DNA of 64,000 nucleotides, taken from contig CAUJGJ010000083.1 in the NCBI GenBank assembly GCA_963170055.1, positions 948,601 through 1,012,600 of the forward strand, in the 5' to 3' direction. The DNA comes from Halisarca cf. caerulea (taxonomy: Eukaryota > Porifera > Demospongiae > Chondrillida > Halisarcidae). A program made the translations under genes and the position numbers. The notes under the pieces are model-generated. The model searched no databases. It was not told the origin of the DNA and worked only from the letters and a program-made list of their open reading frames with translations. Below, one piece after another: positions 1-10,600 of this stretch. The first letter of the stretch is position 1. The number at the start of each line of letters is the position of its first letter.

Positions 1-167
1 TGACGTACTGTTCTACATAGGAATAGACGCTCTTCTGCTTCTGCTACTCATTCTGAGTTAGGTTTTTACCACTCTCTCTTCCCATAGGAAACTTCATCTT
101 GCTCAATCTGTTTTCAAATGTCTGTCCTCCCGAGACTTTTCCACGTAATGTGCAGACCTTTTGTTTT

Positions 168-434
168 CTATTTGACCGACCTCGATATTAGCTTGTGCAT
201 GATCCGTCTACGTCTACGGCTTCCCAGTCTAAATAATGATCCCCTGACCCTGACCATAGCCAGGCTCTGGCTAACAACCACATTACACATCATGTCCCCC
301 TTAGCCATTGTGGATAGCTGCCGTGGTAACCCTCCAGCTACCATAGCCTCACATTTAGCCGGGCTCTGGCTAGCAACCACATTCCACTCTAAACCATTGT
401 CTGAGAGACACACTGCCAAGCCAAACCCAACACC
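168..434 (-). CDS. possible exon, unrecognised protein
   Basis: A minus-strand reading frame stays open for about 88 codons directly after a good acceptor: a pyrimidine-rich tract followed by CAG, with the exon beginning at 434. The peptide starts GVGFGLAVCLSDNG and contains two imperfect copies of a motif around NVVASQSPAK and NVVVSQSLAM. At DNA level this is a repeat of about 28 bp at 256-285 and 356-385. I do not recognise the family. It could be one exon of a gene extending left of the window, or chance. Confidence is low. Confidence 0.2.
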   Translation of the reverse strand, partial: GVGFGLAVCLSDNGLEWNVVASQSPAKCEAMVAGGLPRQLSTMAKGDMMCNVVVSQSLAMVRVRGSLFRLGSRRRRRIMHKLISRSVK

Positions 435-703
435 CTGGTAAAAAAGAAGAGTCATGAGATTTCAAGACAGTGTAGAACTTGATTTTGTTCCAGTGATTGT
501 CATTATTGTGCCATAGATATGCCTTATGTATGTTCATTACGTTATTGTTGGCCCACCCCATGACACAGAAAGATCAGCTCACCACACCAGACCCTTCACA
601 CCTTTCTATAAAATGGTGGAGGTGGAATGGGTCTGCTGCTCCAGACTACATGCGTAAGTGGTGTTGTTGTCCCAAAGCAGCCACACTCTTTAATCTATGT
701 ACA

Positions 704-1477
704 TACGGTAGGGATCAAAAAAAAGTTAACATTGCGATCTGCAATACGTGCGTATTACGTACGTATTACTGTGCGCAATTACTCTGCGTAATAACAGAGA
801 ATACCGCAATTACGAAAAATAATTACGTAGCGCGAGTTCGCTATGTTGTACCTTTAGGAAGTCTTTCTGTGCTCTTCAAACATTGGTTAAACTTCAACCT
901 TGTTTCTAGTATGCCTTTGAACAGGCGTTGGCTGACCTACGTGGAGATTTCTTGGCCAATGTCGCAACTTACTAGTCCGGCAAATCACACATCAAGATGG
1001 AAATGCTCTCTTTTTCTGACCAAAACACTAAACCACGCGTTGTCCTTAGCAAAATTGGAACGATCTTGGAGATATAAGCTTGTGGCTACGTACGTAGGTA
1101 GGTTACGAGCTGATAACGAGCGAAAATACCCGTCTATTCTACGGGTTTCTTAAGTGTCTTCCGAAGAGTCATAATCAACATCGATTACAATTTTCCTTGC
1201 TTTCAAAGACTTTGAAACTAAGTAAAAAGACTCAGTGAACGATATCTCCAAGGTCGCCGCTACGGCCATTTTGTCATTGGCCAACATAATAAAATATGCG
1301 CGCATCTAATATTAGTGCACGTGACTCGTTGGCAATAGAAAATTGCGCAGCCCTAAATGATCTGTAATACGCAACACAATACAGAGAGTGATTTTTTCGC
1401 AATACGCTTGGTAATCACTGCGTAAAACGATGCGTATTATTATTACGAAATGTAAACTTTTTTTGATCCCTACTGTA
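704..1477. mobile_element. non-autonomous DNA transposon with ~25 bp terminal inverted repeats
   Basis: The left end reads CGGTAGGGATCAAAAAAAAG and the right end, reverse-complemented, reads CAGTAGGGATCAAAAAAAGT. Both are flanked by TA, the usual Tc1/mariner-type target duplication. The interior of about 720 bp has many ACGTA-type repeats near both ends and no transposase that I can read. The open frame across 497-1153 runs through the left terminus, so I do not treat it as a gene. Confidence 0.75.
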
Positions 1478-1826
1478 TGTTCACTGCATGAAAAGGTAAC
1501 ACATTGAGTGTGTATGTATGTGCTTAATGTACATATGGTACAGGGTATTCTTATTTAACCTGGGGAACCTTTAGCATACATATGTACGTACATATGTATG
1601 CAAGTATATATGGTTATATGGGTACTGCTGTACAAAACTATATACTATGTGTGTATCATTTGTGTGTGAATGCTGCACAATTGTGGCTTATAGTGGTAAG
1701 TTTTTAAGTATAATGTGTTATAGTTAAATTCACACTATGTTTATACTCGTTATAGTTTTGTGTGCTTTTTCATGTACAGTGTGTGTAGATACATGTATAC
1801 TCTATGTACGTATGTATGTACTGTAG

Positions 1827-1879
1827 GTATTGGTCTCAGAGGTCACAAGGCAGGTAAAGAAAGAAATAGGTTCTATTTG
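1827..1879 (+). CDS. AP4M1: AP-4 mu-like gene copy 1, internal exon
   Basis: This 53-nt exon lies between acceptor CTGTAG and donor GTGAGT. It reads VLVSEVTRQVKKEIGSI plus two bases of the next codon. The same exon occurs at 43021-43073 and 46890-46942 with the frame open in all three, always upstream of the unmistakable AP-4 mu terminal exons. It fits the part of the mu homology domain where other mu subunits have a short ‘eG-x-i-x-W’ segment, but that family match is inferred. The exon between this one and 3358 could not be placed. A candidate near 2545-2620 is out of frame relative to its paralogues. Confidence 0.45.
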
Positions 1880-1924
1880 GTGAGTGCAGTACCTCATACA
1901 GAGAGATAGCAGCATTTGGGTACA

Positions 1925-2515
1925 CAGTACACTTCATTAAAAAACTGACAAGAATAGCTCTTTCCAGTTTGAATTTGACACTTTTCGTCCCATTTAGCAT
2001 TTGGCAAATTTCTATTAGCTGTAGGTGTTTGATGATTGACTAGCGCTAATTTAAGCGCAAAGTGTTAACTGATTTCGGGTTACGTTTAAACTTAGATTTT
2101 TCTTTATGAAGGTAACAGTTTGTTTAGAAATGATGGCAAGACGTATCTTGAGGTATATTCAAAGCTTCGAAGGGAAGATGGCATGTCTGGAAAGTTTTGC
2201 GAAGGATAAGCAGTCCAGGAGTCGTTGTGAAGATAAAGTCGAGCATATGGAAATTCGCTGCTTCATAAAATAGCTGACAAGCGCCACTCCTTCGAATTTC
2301 TTTGGAATTGATAGAAGTATACATTCACTTTGCAGCATTTAAGGGGTGAACCGAGAAAAGATGAATTCGGATAAACGCTATCAGATTGCAGCTTTCCGTA
2401 AATCGTACAGTGAAGCAATAATTCCGCTTTAGTAACTGCTATTCCGTCACTGGAAAAGCAGTTGCCTGTACCTTCCCTATTAAAGGATTTCAGTTGGCGT
2501 CACAATTTTATGAAG
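1925..2515. other. ~590 bp insertion specific to AP-4 mu copy 1
   Basis: The flanks align with the short interval after 46942 and after 43073, but this stretch is missing from both paralogous units. It contains three related sub-motifs of the type CTTCATAAAA...TGACA near 1930, 2262 and 2506 (the last in reverse orientation). That suggests a decayed transposon. No protein was recognised. Confidence 0.4.
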
Positions 2516-2869
2516 CGTAATGCAGTGTATATGCATTATTGTTGTGTTGTGAGGCTAAGAGGGGCCTCTTTGTTGACCATCACTTGTATAGACTCTACCA
2601 GGAAAGTGGGTATGTATATATGTACATATGTGCCTCTGTTATGTGCTACCAAAATGTAAACAGGGTGCGATAGTCTGAAAATTGACATTCAGTCCACCCT
2701 GGTGGATGTTACTATTCGATTGCAATATACCTACGTACATATACGTATGTACATACGTACGTCAACTCCGGGTATTTTTACTTCATAGTTCTTATTCGTA
2801 CTTGAGTTTGGTACAAGGAAGTAGTCCCACAACATGATACTCTGTCTTTGATATGCTTAAAATAGTACA

Positions 2870-3052
2870 TACAGTGGAACCCCTCTTATTCAGTCCCTGA
2901 ATTGCACACACCCCTCTAGTATGGACACATGCCACTGAGACCAAATTCTTCTTAGACATAGAACAACTTCAAAACCTGAAATAGGGATGTCTTCATGATT
3001 AGGACAGTGCTTTCTGGTCCCAAGGTGTCCGAAATGGAGGGGTTCCATTGTG
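2870..3052. mobile_element. MITE of the CAGTGGAACC family
   Basis: The left end is TACAGTGGAACCCCTCTT and the right end is its complement (GAGGGGTTCCATTGTG). It is about 180 bp with no coding potential. Termini of the form CAGTnnAACCTC with a TA target resemble pogo/Tigger-derived MITEs; that assignment is inferred. Confidence 0.7.
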
Positions 3053-3357
3053 TTCACATACATATGTACATACACACCCACATTATTGTTGATGTTCGGA
3101 TCATACCTAACATCAGTAACTGTCAATGTGCATCCACAGTTACACAACTACTGTCAACATACTGAAGTCATAGGAGTGTACGAAACATGTTTTCATATAT
3201 ATTGTAGTATGAAATGGCTGCAAATTTAGCAATCTTTTGACTACATATGTATATAGTGCATATACGTACACACATACACTCATACGTACATGTAATAATA
3301 TTGGAATACCTCGATGCAGTTTTAAGTACGTGAATGATTTTTTGTGTATTTTTGCAG

Positions 3358-3474
3358 TGTGGATTTTGAGATACCCATGTATGTGTGTTCTGGTCTGCAA
3401 ATTCGCTTCATGAAAGTGTTGGATCGCAGTCAACTCCAGGCCCCTCGGAGATGGGTTCGCTACATCACACACAG
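3358..3474 (+). CDS. AP4M1: AP-4 complex subunit mu, penultimate exon, copy 1
   Basis: An acceptor TTTTTGCAG at 3357 opens a 117-nt exon that ends at donor CACAG|GTCAGC. It encodes VDFEIPMYVCSGLQIRFMKV, then a short linker and APRRWVRYITH. This is the C-terminal end of a medium (mu) adaptin. The CSGLQ-(I/V)-RF core and the WVR-x-(I/L)-(S/T)-H-SDxYV ending are those of AP-4 mu rather than AP-1, AP-2 or AP-3. Mu subunits recognise tyrosine-based sorting signals in coated-vesicle cargo; AP-4 acts at the trans-Golgi. The exon is intact here. The 5' part of the gene was not found in the window. Confidence 0.85.
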
Positions 3475-3637
3475 GTCAGCTGCTACACAGTGTACTCATT
3501 CAGTGCGCAGTTACATTTCGTGACCTTTGGATTGGCAAAGTCCATGTCCATCAGTAGAAATACGTATGGTGCATCACATTGAGTGATTGTTTCAGGTATC
3601 CAACACTGTATGCAGATGTATAGACTGTGATACGCAT

Positions 3638-3814
3638 TACAGTCGAACCTCGTTAACATAAAACTGCTTAACATGAAGTATCTTTTAACATGAAATGCTA
3701 GTCAAGTCCAAGTGCAGGTCCAAGCATAGCATTTAGTACTGTTTACATGAAATACTGTTAAGATGAAATTTCAGCACAGTCCCCTGAGTTTCGTGTTAAC
3801 GAGGTTTGACTGTA
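3638..3814. mobile_element. MITE of the CAGTCGAACCTC family, inside the last AP-4 mu intron
   Basis: Termini TACAGTCGAACCTCGTTAAC and GTTAACGAGGTTTGACTGTA are near-perfect inverted repeats of 18-20 bp, followed by internal repeats with a ‘TTAACATGAA’ theme. The element lies in intron 3475-3855. The corresponding introns of copies 2 and 3 lack it, so it was inserted after the duplication. Confidence 0.8.
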
Positions 3815-3855
3815 TATTAAATGATCCATACCAACCTTCCTCTTGTTTTTTGCAG

Positions 3856-3880
3856 TGACTCCTATGTATTCAGGTTGTGA
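3856..3880 (+). CDS. AP4M1: AP-4 complex subunit mu, last exon, copy 1
   Basis: After acceptor TTTTTTGCAG the reading frame continues as S-DSYVFRL-stop; the first serine is split AG|T across the intron. The joined end WVRYITHSDSYVFRL is the diagnostic C-terminus of AP-4 mu. The same 25-nt exon sits at 44056-44080 and 48297-48321. Confidence 0.85.
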
Positions 3881-4061
3881 GAAGAGTAACTATATATGTA
3901 TGCAAGGACTACATGCATGGTTGTTGTTGTTGCTGTGCTCATTTGTCGGCTACATATTATAATTATTATTATTGCATGGTACTGTATTGTATAATAATTA
4001 TATGCAGGACTTGCAAACACTGTACATCCAATTTATAGCTATAGGGTTCCACGCAGATTGA

Positions 4062-4158
4062 TAGTCTCGGTCCCAGACCGATCCGCCCTACTTTTTATTA
4101 TATGAAAAAAAAATAAAAATAATAAAAAGTAGGGCGGATCGGTCTGGGACCGAGACTA
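4062..4158. mobile_element. near-perfect palindromic MITE (TAGTCTCG family)
   Basis: Two arms of about 40 bp starting TAGTCTCGGTCCCAGACC are perfect reverse complements around an A-rich loop. TA flanks are shared with the elements at 38187-38269 and 53080-53170. There is no coding content. Confidence 0.85.
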
Positions 4159-4384
4159 TAAGATTGATTGATCACAAGGGGATCATTGCCTGCATGTATG
4201 CATGCATGGTTTATTCACTGCAGTATATATAATATAATATATTAAATTACGATACATGAGCAATTGTATTATTCTATGATTTCCATTATTATTAATACAT
4301 ATATAATGGCAGTTAACAATATAGGCCAATAAAATAATTATCAATATTGAATCATATATATATATATACAAGGTTAACTTAGGG

Positions 4385-5075
4385 TGTGTGTGGGGGGGGG
4401 GGAGGGGGGTCATTCATTGATCGCGGATCCCCCCTTGCTGGAGTCTTGCCCTCACCCCCTTGGAAATTAGGTAATAATATTGTATAGCCTTATTTTTGCT
4501 TAAAGAGGTAAACTTATAAGTACAGCTGAACTTAAGTTAACACAAAGGACCATATATATACAAGGAGAAATTGTAGTGTTCTATATAAGAACCTAGACAG
4601 CTATATAATTTTCTTCTATACCTTTTCTGTTCCACATCTACAATCTCTTCAAGGTCAAAGAGTAATAGCAACTTTTGTGCCAACAATCTTAGTCAGTGTC
4701 TGATCTAATAGGTGTAGGTTGTATAGATGTGTAATTTTTCAAAGTACCTTATCAGAACCATTGGTCTATAGGCAGGGTTCTATCCAGTGGGGAGGTGCAT
4801 GGGGGGGGGGGGGGGGGGGGGGAGTTTCCACCCAAAGAATTTCAACTGTAGTGCTTATTGCTATAGAGAAGGCCTTATTTGAGTGGATGTCAAAATCAAC
4901 CTTGAATGCATGGTCCAAAATGGCCTCAGATGTCATTGTATAACCTAAAACCTCAAATTTCCCCTGAGGGGCATACCCCCAGACCTCCCAATGTTATATA
5001 CTAGTACCCCTACAATCCCACATACGTATACATATCTGCACCTGTGTGTATACAGTAAAAGTTATTTTTATAATT
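4385..5075. repeat. G-run-rich interspersed repeat tract
   Basis: Runs of G at about 4392-4410 and 4800-4822 sit in sequence of the ‘GGGCATACCCCCAGACC’ type common in decayed interspersed repeats. A related G-run tract occurs at 49070-49085. No gene is seen between 3881 and 5080. Confidence 0.5.
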
Positions 5076-5083
5076 CATCTATA

Positions 5084-6327
5084 GATATTAGATATTAGAT
5101 ATTAGATATAATTATTTATTGAAGTGCAACATGCCAAAAGGCACTAGGGCTTCTTCAGCCCAATGGAGCACTTTAACCACAACAACGTTCACAACTACAC
5201 ACTAGAACAACTACAGTTCTATGTAGCACACACACATCAACAACTGTTACAACAACAAAAAACGACCAATTTGGAGCATCATATTATCATAACATCATAG
5301 GTTCAATATTCAGAAGTGGCAAAATCTTGCATCCCATACATATTGTGTTGATCTTCCGTCACAATCCTGTCTACACTCCACTCCATACTGCCCATCCCAT
5401 ACAGGGCCGGACCAACTCATCGGCTGAGCACTTGGACTGAAGCTACATCCAAAAACGGTGACCTATATTCTCAACTTTCCATCCTTAACCATCCAGCTCC
5501 ACATCATCCAATTTCAACAACACGTCTTCCTCGCCCTTCAGCCAGAACCACCATCGGAACCTAGCTCCCTCTCCGACAACTTTCACCACTTGAATGCTTT
5601 CATTACTCCCCAATTTCCCCTGCATCGTCTCCTTCACTAGCTTAACAGAAACATTACTCCTCGTACCCCACAGCTTCCGGCACCAACATACAAACTTTGA
5701 TTATCCTTTCTCCCCCTGGAATCACTTTCTGTCACGACTCTATCATGATTCTCAATCTCCCTGTTCTGTCCTTTTCAGAGCTGCCGTTGGCTCTCTCTTC
5801 TCTCCCCAGAATCACTTTGTGTTACAACCCTGCCATCCTTAAACTCCCGGCTCTGCCCATTTCGAGCCTGATCCTGGTTCTCTGGCTGAGGATATTGGCT
5901 ATGAGTTTCCTGATTTCTGATTGCACTCACTGCCTGCTTCTTCTTTATAGAGGATTGATTTGCACCCTTCCATTCAACTTGGCAACTTTCTCACACTACA
6001 ACATTTCTCCTTAATGCCAATCCCAGAGCCACGCAATTCCTCCACCTCTTTCTTCAACACAGCAATCTCCTTCTATACTACTAACACATTTAGAAGATAT
6101 GCAGAAACAACACACAAAGTCTCTACCATCCAGTAGACCAACTTCTTCCTTAAATCGCATGCATCTAAAATGAAACTAACCAGAGCACAGTTCGCAACAT
6201 ACCATCTCGCCAAACTCCTTGTCCTTGCCACAAAAACATCTTAATATCCAAAATCTTTGCAATTATCGTCAGAATTTTCCTCATTATCGCCCAAATCTTT
6301 TGAAACTAAAGATTCGACCTCTGCCAT
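5084..6327 (-). mobile_element. decayed LINE-like retroelement
   Basis: Read on the minus strand, the stretch ends in an ATATCTA tandem tail (about 5084-5112), AATAAA, and two small stem-loops (TGCCAAAAGGCA at 5132-5143 and GGGCTTCTTCAGCCC at 5147-5161). This is the layout of a LINE 3' end. Upstream, a frame starts at the ATG at 6327 (MAEVESLVSKDLGDNEE), is soon frameshifted, and includes a short coiled-coil-like LKKEVEELRG segment, like an ORF1 remnant. No reverse transcriptase was read, so the class is uncertain. Confidence 0.45.
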
Positions 6328-6353
6328 TTTCACATGTCACCATATGTATATTT

Positions 6354-6787
6354 TAATGAACGTAATAAGGTACTCAGGGTAGGCTAAATAATTACTTTCA
6401 TGGGTGCTGTAAATCTCTGATCCTCCTGTGATGGCCTGCACTGAACTATATTTCCGTCATACCTGACCTGTGGTTTCCCATTCATGCAGAAGGAACTTTA
6501 TATACAGTGGAACCTCTCTAAACTGAACCCTCTGTAGTCTGGAACCCTCTATAAACTGGACATGTTTTTAAGTCCTGCTCTCTAATACCTGCTGTACATA
6601 TAGAACCTCCCTATAGCTACTCCGGACACCTCCCTAAAACAAACTTTTTCTTTGGTCCCAAGGGTGTTTGTTTTAGAGAGGTTACACTGTACTTCACCAA
6701 CTGATATCCATGGCTCTTTTGAAGCACCTGGAGATACTCTAGCTGCCAACATCTGGTCTTAGTAGTTCCCTTTGTTGTATTTAGGCA
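6354..6787 (-). pseudogene. relic of a PARP catalytic exon, broken by a MITE
   Basis: 6354-6502 and 6692-6787 align base by base with the C-terminal half of the functional PARP exon at 7077-7699. Shared blocks include AATAAGGTACTCAGGGTAGG and AAGCACCTGGAGATACTCT. Point changes, small deletions and a 190-bp MITE have destroyed the frame. The N-terminal half, including the histidine motif, is absent. It lies in direct orientation just downstream of gene 1's own PARP exon, so it is an old tandem duplicate of that exon. Confidence 0.8.
6503..6691. mobile_element. MITE of the CAGTGGAACCTC family inside the PARP relic
   Basis: It begins TACAGTGGAACCTCTCTA and ends TAGAGAGGTTACACTGTA, an inverted terminal repeat of about 18 bp. 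Removing it restores colinearity of the flanking PARP relic, with TA as the target site. Confidence 0.8.
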
Positions 6788-7076
6788 GTGTTGGGGTGTT
6801 ACCCTAATGCTATACTCAGTTTGTATAACATGTGCATAATATGCTGATTAATGATCATGCATGAATTATGATTAATATATAATATGAAATAATTCATGCA
6901 ATAATTATTACTGAAGCATGCATGCACGCAGCCAGTTCTTTAACTATGAAATAATAGGTATATAATTATATACTACTAAGAGTTGCATATACATTATTAT
7001 TGATTATCGACCTATAATTATAACTAAATTAAATGTAGTATTATGATATTGTCATCTATAGCTATAATATATCAAT

Positions 7077-7699
7077 TTATTTAATGAAAGTAATAAGGTA
7101 CTCAGGGTAGGCTAAATAATTTTCATAGGTGATGTAAATTTCCGATCCTCCTGTAATAGCCTTCACTGAATTATACCTCCGTTTTATCTGACCTGACTGA
7201 TTTGAGCCAGTGGTTTCCCGTTCAGGAGGAACTTTATATCGTACTTGGTTATGTCCATGGTTCTTTGAAGCACCTGGAGATACTCTAGCTACAAACATCT
7301 GGAGTTGGTTGTTTCCTTTGTTGTAGGCAAAATGTAGAGAATACTTGGCATTGACAGCAAAGTAGTTACCATACCCCCATAGGCCATCGTGACTGAATCT
7401 CATGTCAAAACCAGTTTCACTTCCATAAATCATCTCAGGACAAGTGCCTCTAGTACCATGGAACAGCATTATCTCGTCAACAATTCTTAAGTCAGCATCC
7501 CTCTCAATTTCACGTCTGCGATCTTTATATTTGGTCCACAATTCCCTACTCTGAATCCTTTCAATGCAGTGAATCTTTACATTAGGAAGTGTTTTCTTAA
7601 AGAGATCAGCAATTTTTTTGTACTCCGGAGATTTGGGTTTGACAATGTAAAGGTTGTAAGCTTTATTTTCTGGCATCGGCACCCAATTAGGAGGGTAAT
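7077..7699 (-). CDS. gene 1 exon 5: PARP catalytic (mono-ADP-ribosyltransferase) domain
   Basis: The acceptor TTTCAATAG precedes AT-TAC-CCT, so the split aspartate codon G|AT is completed by exon 4. The 206-residue domain runs from DYPPNWVPMPENKAYN through IERIQSRELW and LFHGTRG (NAD-binding histidine), GNYFAVNAKYS (tyrosine) and YPEYLITF near the end. This closely resembles the PARP14/PARP15 type. There the position of the PARP1 catalytic glutamate is occupied by a hydrophobic residue (Leu of EYLITF), which in characterised relatives means mono- rather than poly-ADP-ribosylation. It ends at TAA 7079-7077. Read alone from the internal Met it would lack the first strand, so it is an exon, not a separate gene. 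Confidence 0.88.
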
Positions 7700-10600
7700 C
7701 TATTGAAATTTGAAAAGAGGAAACAAGCTCTAATGAAAATGATAGAAAATGTATAATATACAGTCTTTTGTGATTAATTGGTTTAACATATGTTTCATTT
7801 CATTTGTCAGACATTTGTTTAAATTGACGTACTTTTCATTGTAAATATTGCATTTTCATCGCAATTAACAGAAGCGCTATAGCTCAAGTTTGGAGTAATT
7901 TTCCAGGCAATATATAGCCCAACTTTACTCAGGACACTTCACTTTGAAGTTCTTAAACTTTAGTTTTCGTATACTATTAAGTTGAGCACTTTTATTACGA
8001 GGAAGACTTGAGTGTTCATAAACTGCTCGAGAGGTACATATTCGAAGGGGGAAATCAGAAATAAAGAAACTTTCAACTCCTAGCTTTGCTTAGAACCACA
8101 GGGGTTATATATTAAGGATGTGTATCTTGAAGGTTCAGTAGTGTGAATAAGGTTAATTGCATGGTGGATGAAACATATATCTGTCTTCTTTTGGAACAAG
8201 CATTCAAGCCACGGTCTACCATCTATAAAGAGGTGCATGCCGTTTGTCCAAGGAGGTTGAAAGAGAGTACAGTGGAACCTGTATAATCCAGCTCCCATTG
8301 GAGAATGGAAAACAGTGCCGGATTATAGAGGTCAGTTTGTATAGTATAAAATTAGTGTTTGGTGCCAGATCAAGAATCTTGGCCAGTTTACGAGAATGCT
8401 GGTTTGTAGAGGTGCCGGACGAGGCAGGTTCCATTGTATTTGAAAATTAAATGTGCTGAGAATTAAACCTTTTGCCTATAGATGCCTATAGATGCCTATA
8501 CTGTAGATGCCTTTTGCCTATGGATTTTGCTTTGAATTTACTCCAACTTGCATAATAGCACTGGTAATTGCAGTAAAAATTTGCTAATTGCAAAGAAAAA
8601 CCTGTGAATTGCAATGAAACTTCCGTTAAATGAATTATTTAAATATCTGTTGAATTAGAACTGTGCATTAATTATTATATAATTATGTCAACTTCAACTA
8701 TACCCAATAAATCTATATATCTCAAACAATTAATGATGTCAATCCTAGGTGCTGGCCATGGTGAAGCAATTTTTCAAATTAAACACATAATATTATGGGC
8801 ACCTACAAGTTAGTTACTGTATGGCCCTAGTGTACATTGGCTCTTTATTGGACTCACTGTTGGAACTATATAGCTTAAGCAATAAATACACCAATCCACA
8901 CTTGGGCCGTACAGTAATAACTATTTATAAACATGGCTGCCAGGTGTACTGTGCATATGTACAACCCGAACGCTGAGGTCAGAGGAAGTTTGTGGATAGA
9001 TATACCCTTCTCCTTTGGCTTGGGGTACATCTATCCACAAACTTCTGATGACCGAGACTGCCTCGGAGGGTCTTATGTGTGCGCAATACACCTGACGGCC
9101 ATGGTTCATACAATACATACACTGACCAAGAACAAGACACCAATTTTGTTAAATTTCTTCTCCTTTATCACCACAAATTTGGCTGCTAGATATGATTCTA
9201 AGTCGTTGCCGGATCATACAAAGAGCGTTAATCCCTTCCTTTTCCTAAGTGAGCCTATAATATGTCATATGAAGTGAAATCTGCCTTGTGATCTCTTCAC
9301 GATCGAATCATCACCGGATATTGTCTTCTGCGGTAATATTCAAAGTTACTATTTACATTTTACATGTGAAACAAGGTAGGACGAGGCCATTTTTGCACAC
9401 CTAAATTTTTTAAAGCTTTTCTGAAGCTTTAACAACACACAGAACAAAAGTGACGAGGGAGTATATGCGTTATACACCTCTGTGACCCTGCGACCCAGGT
9501 GGATATACCATTTATATGACCCTTGTGAAGTATGAAATTGTGTAATCATCAGTGTACATAATATATCTATACAAGATCCAATCTTGATGTGTAGTCACAT
9601 ACAGCACACACATCCAAGACACATTATAAAATCCTTTCTTACCTGCAACAACATCTGGTAGCTTAATGTTATCGAAATCTCCTGTTGGGAAAACTTCCGT
9701 AAATTTCTCAAGTTTAGCCACTTTCCTCAGGAAGGTGCTAGCTGAACTCAATACCTCTGTTGCAGTTGATATTGAGTGTGTGTGCATTGGAGGAGCTGGG
9801 GGGAGGTTACTGTCTGGAAAACGACAGCAATCGCCATGGCGACTCACAAACAGTACATGACTTCGCAATGATACTTGTTTTATCGACTCGGGACAATCAG
9901 GATGTGTATTGAGGATTTCACAAAGGTCCACAATGTGGTGGTAAGAGGCCAAACTGTGTCTCAGACCACAGTAGGCAAGGAAGACAGCTTTCAATGCCTT
10001 CTCTACCACTTCATGGGAATAGAAGCAAACAGCTTCTGGATAGCCATGGTCTTGCCGTTGTCTGGGGACTGCTGTACTTGGTAGGAGGTGCTGTGCAAGG
10101 TTCAGGTCCCGCCACGCCTGCTGTAACCACATTACCGCATCAGAAAGAGATGTAGTAGGTTCAGGCTCTAAATCCATGCCCCCCTGCTCTCCTTCTACTA
10201 AGGCATATCTAGGCATTGATCTGCCGGGCCTGGTTCCAGGAGGCCTTGAATAGCTTGACACTTGTGATGATGGAGCTGTAGCTGATGTGCTAGCTGGTTG
10301 AGGTGCAGGTGACCAGTAGCTTGAGCAAGGCAGGCCATGTGTACCTTGACTTGGTCTCGCAGTCCAAGAGCTGTGAGCTGAGTAAGAGAAGTCTTGACTG
10401 CTGCCAGTGGCTACAACTGGTTGAACTCTAGGTTGATTTCTGCCTAGCATGGCATCAACTTTTGCTACCTGCTTTCGGAGGAACTCTTTGTTTTCTTCCT
10501 TGCTCTGATCTAATTCACTCCTGATACACTGTAGAAATCCATCCATCAATGCTGCCATTTTCTGAGATAACTTGTGATCAATGACACACCAGTAGTGTAT

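Larger units (their letters stand above)
7700..9642 (-). other. gene 1 intron 4 (1,943 bp)
   Basis: Donor CAG|GTAAGA at 9642, acceptor TTTCAATAG at 7701-7700. It contains a CAGTGGAACC MITE (8268-8438), a short tandem GATGCCTATA repeat near 8475-8515, a foldback element (8933-9106) and otherwise unremarkable AT-rich sequence. If it is retained, the frame runs 43 residues past exon 4 to a stop at 9512. Confidence 0.7.

Noticed and set aside
497..1153. 218-codon plus-strand frame
   Set aside because: It crosses the left terminus of the TIR transposon. It has no recognisable domain and no splice support.
2545..2620. Missing AP-4 mu exon between 1879 and 3358
   Set aside because: The homologous blocks at 43134-43205 and 47010-47075 differ by one and two bases in length, and no donor gives the phase needed for the next exon. 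It could be a repeat rather than an exon.
8921..9277. Opposed frames of 65 and 114 codons with similar peptides
   Set aside because: They arise from the two arms of the foldback element at 8933-9106.
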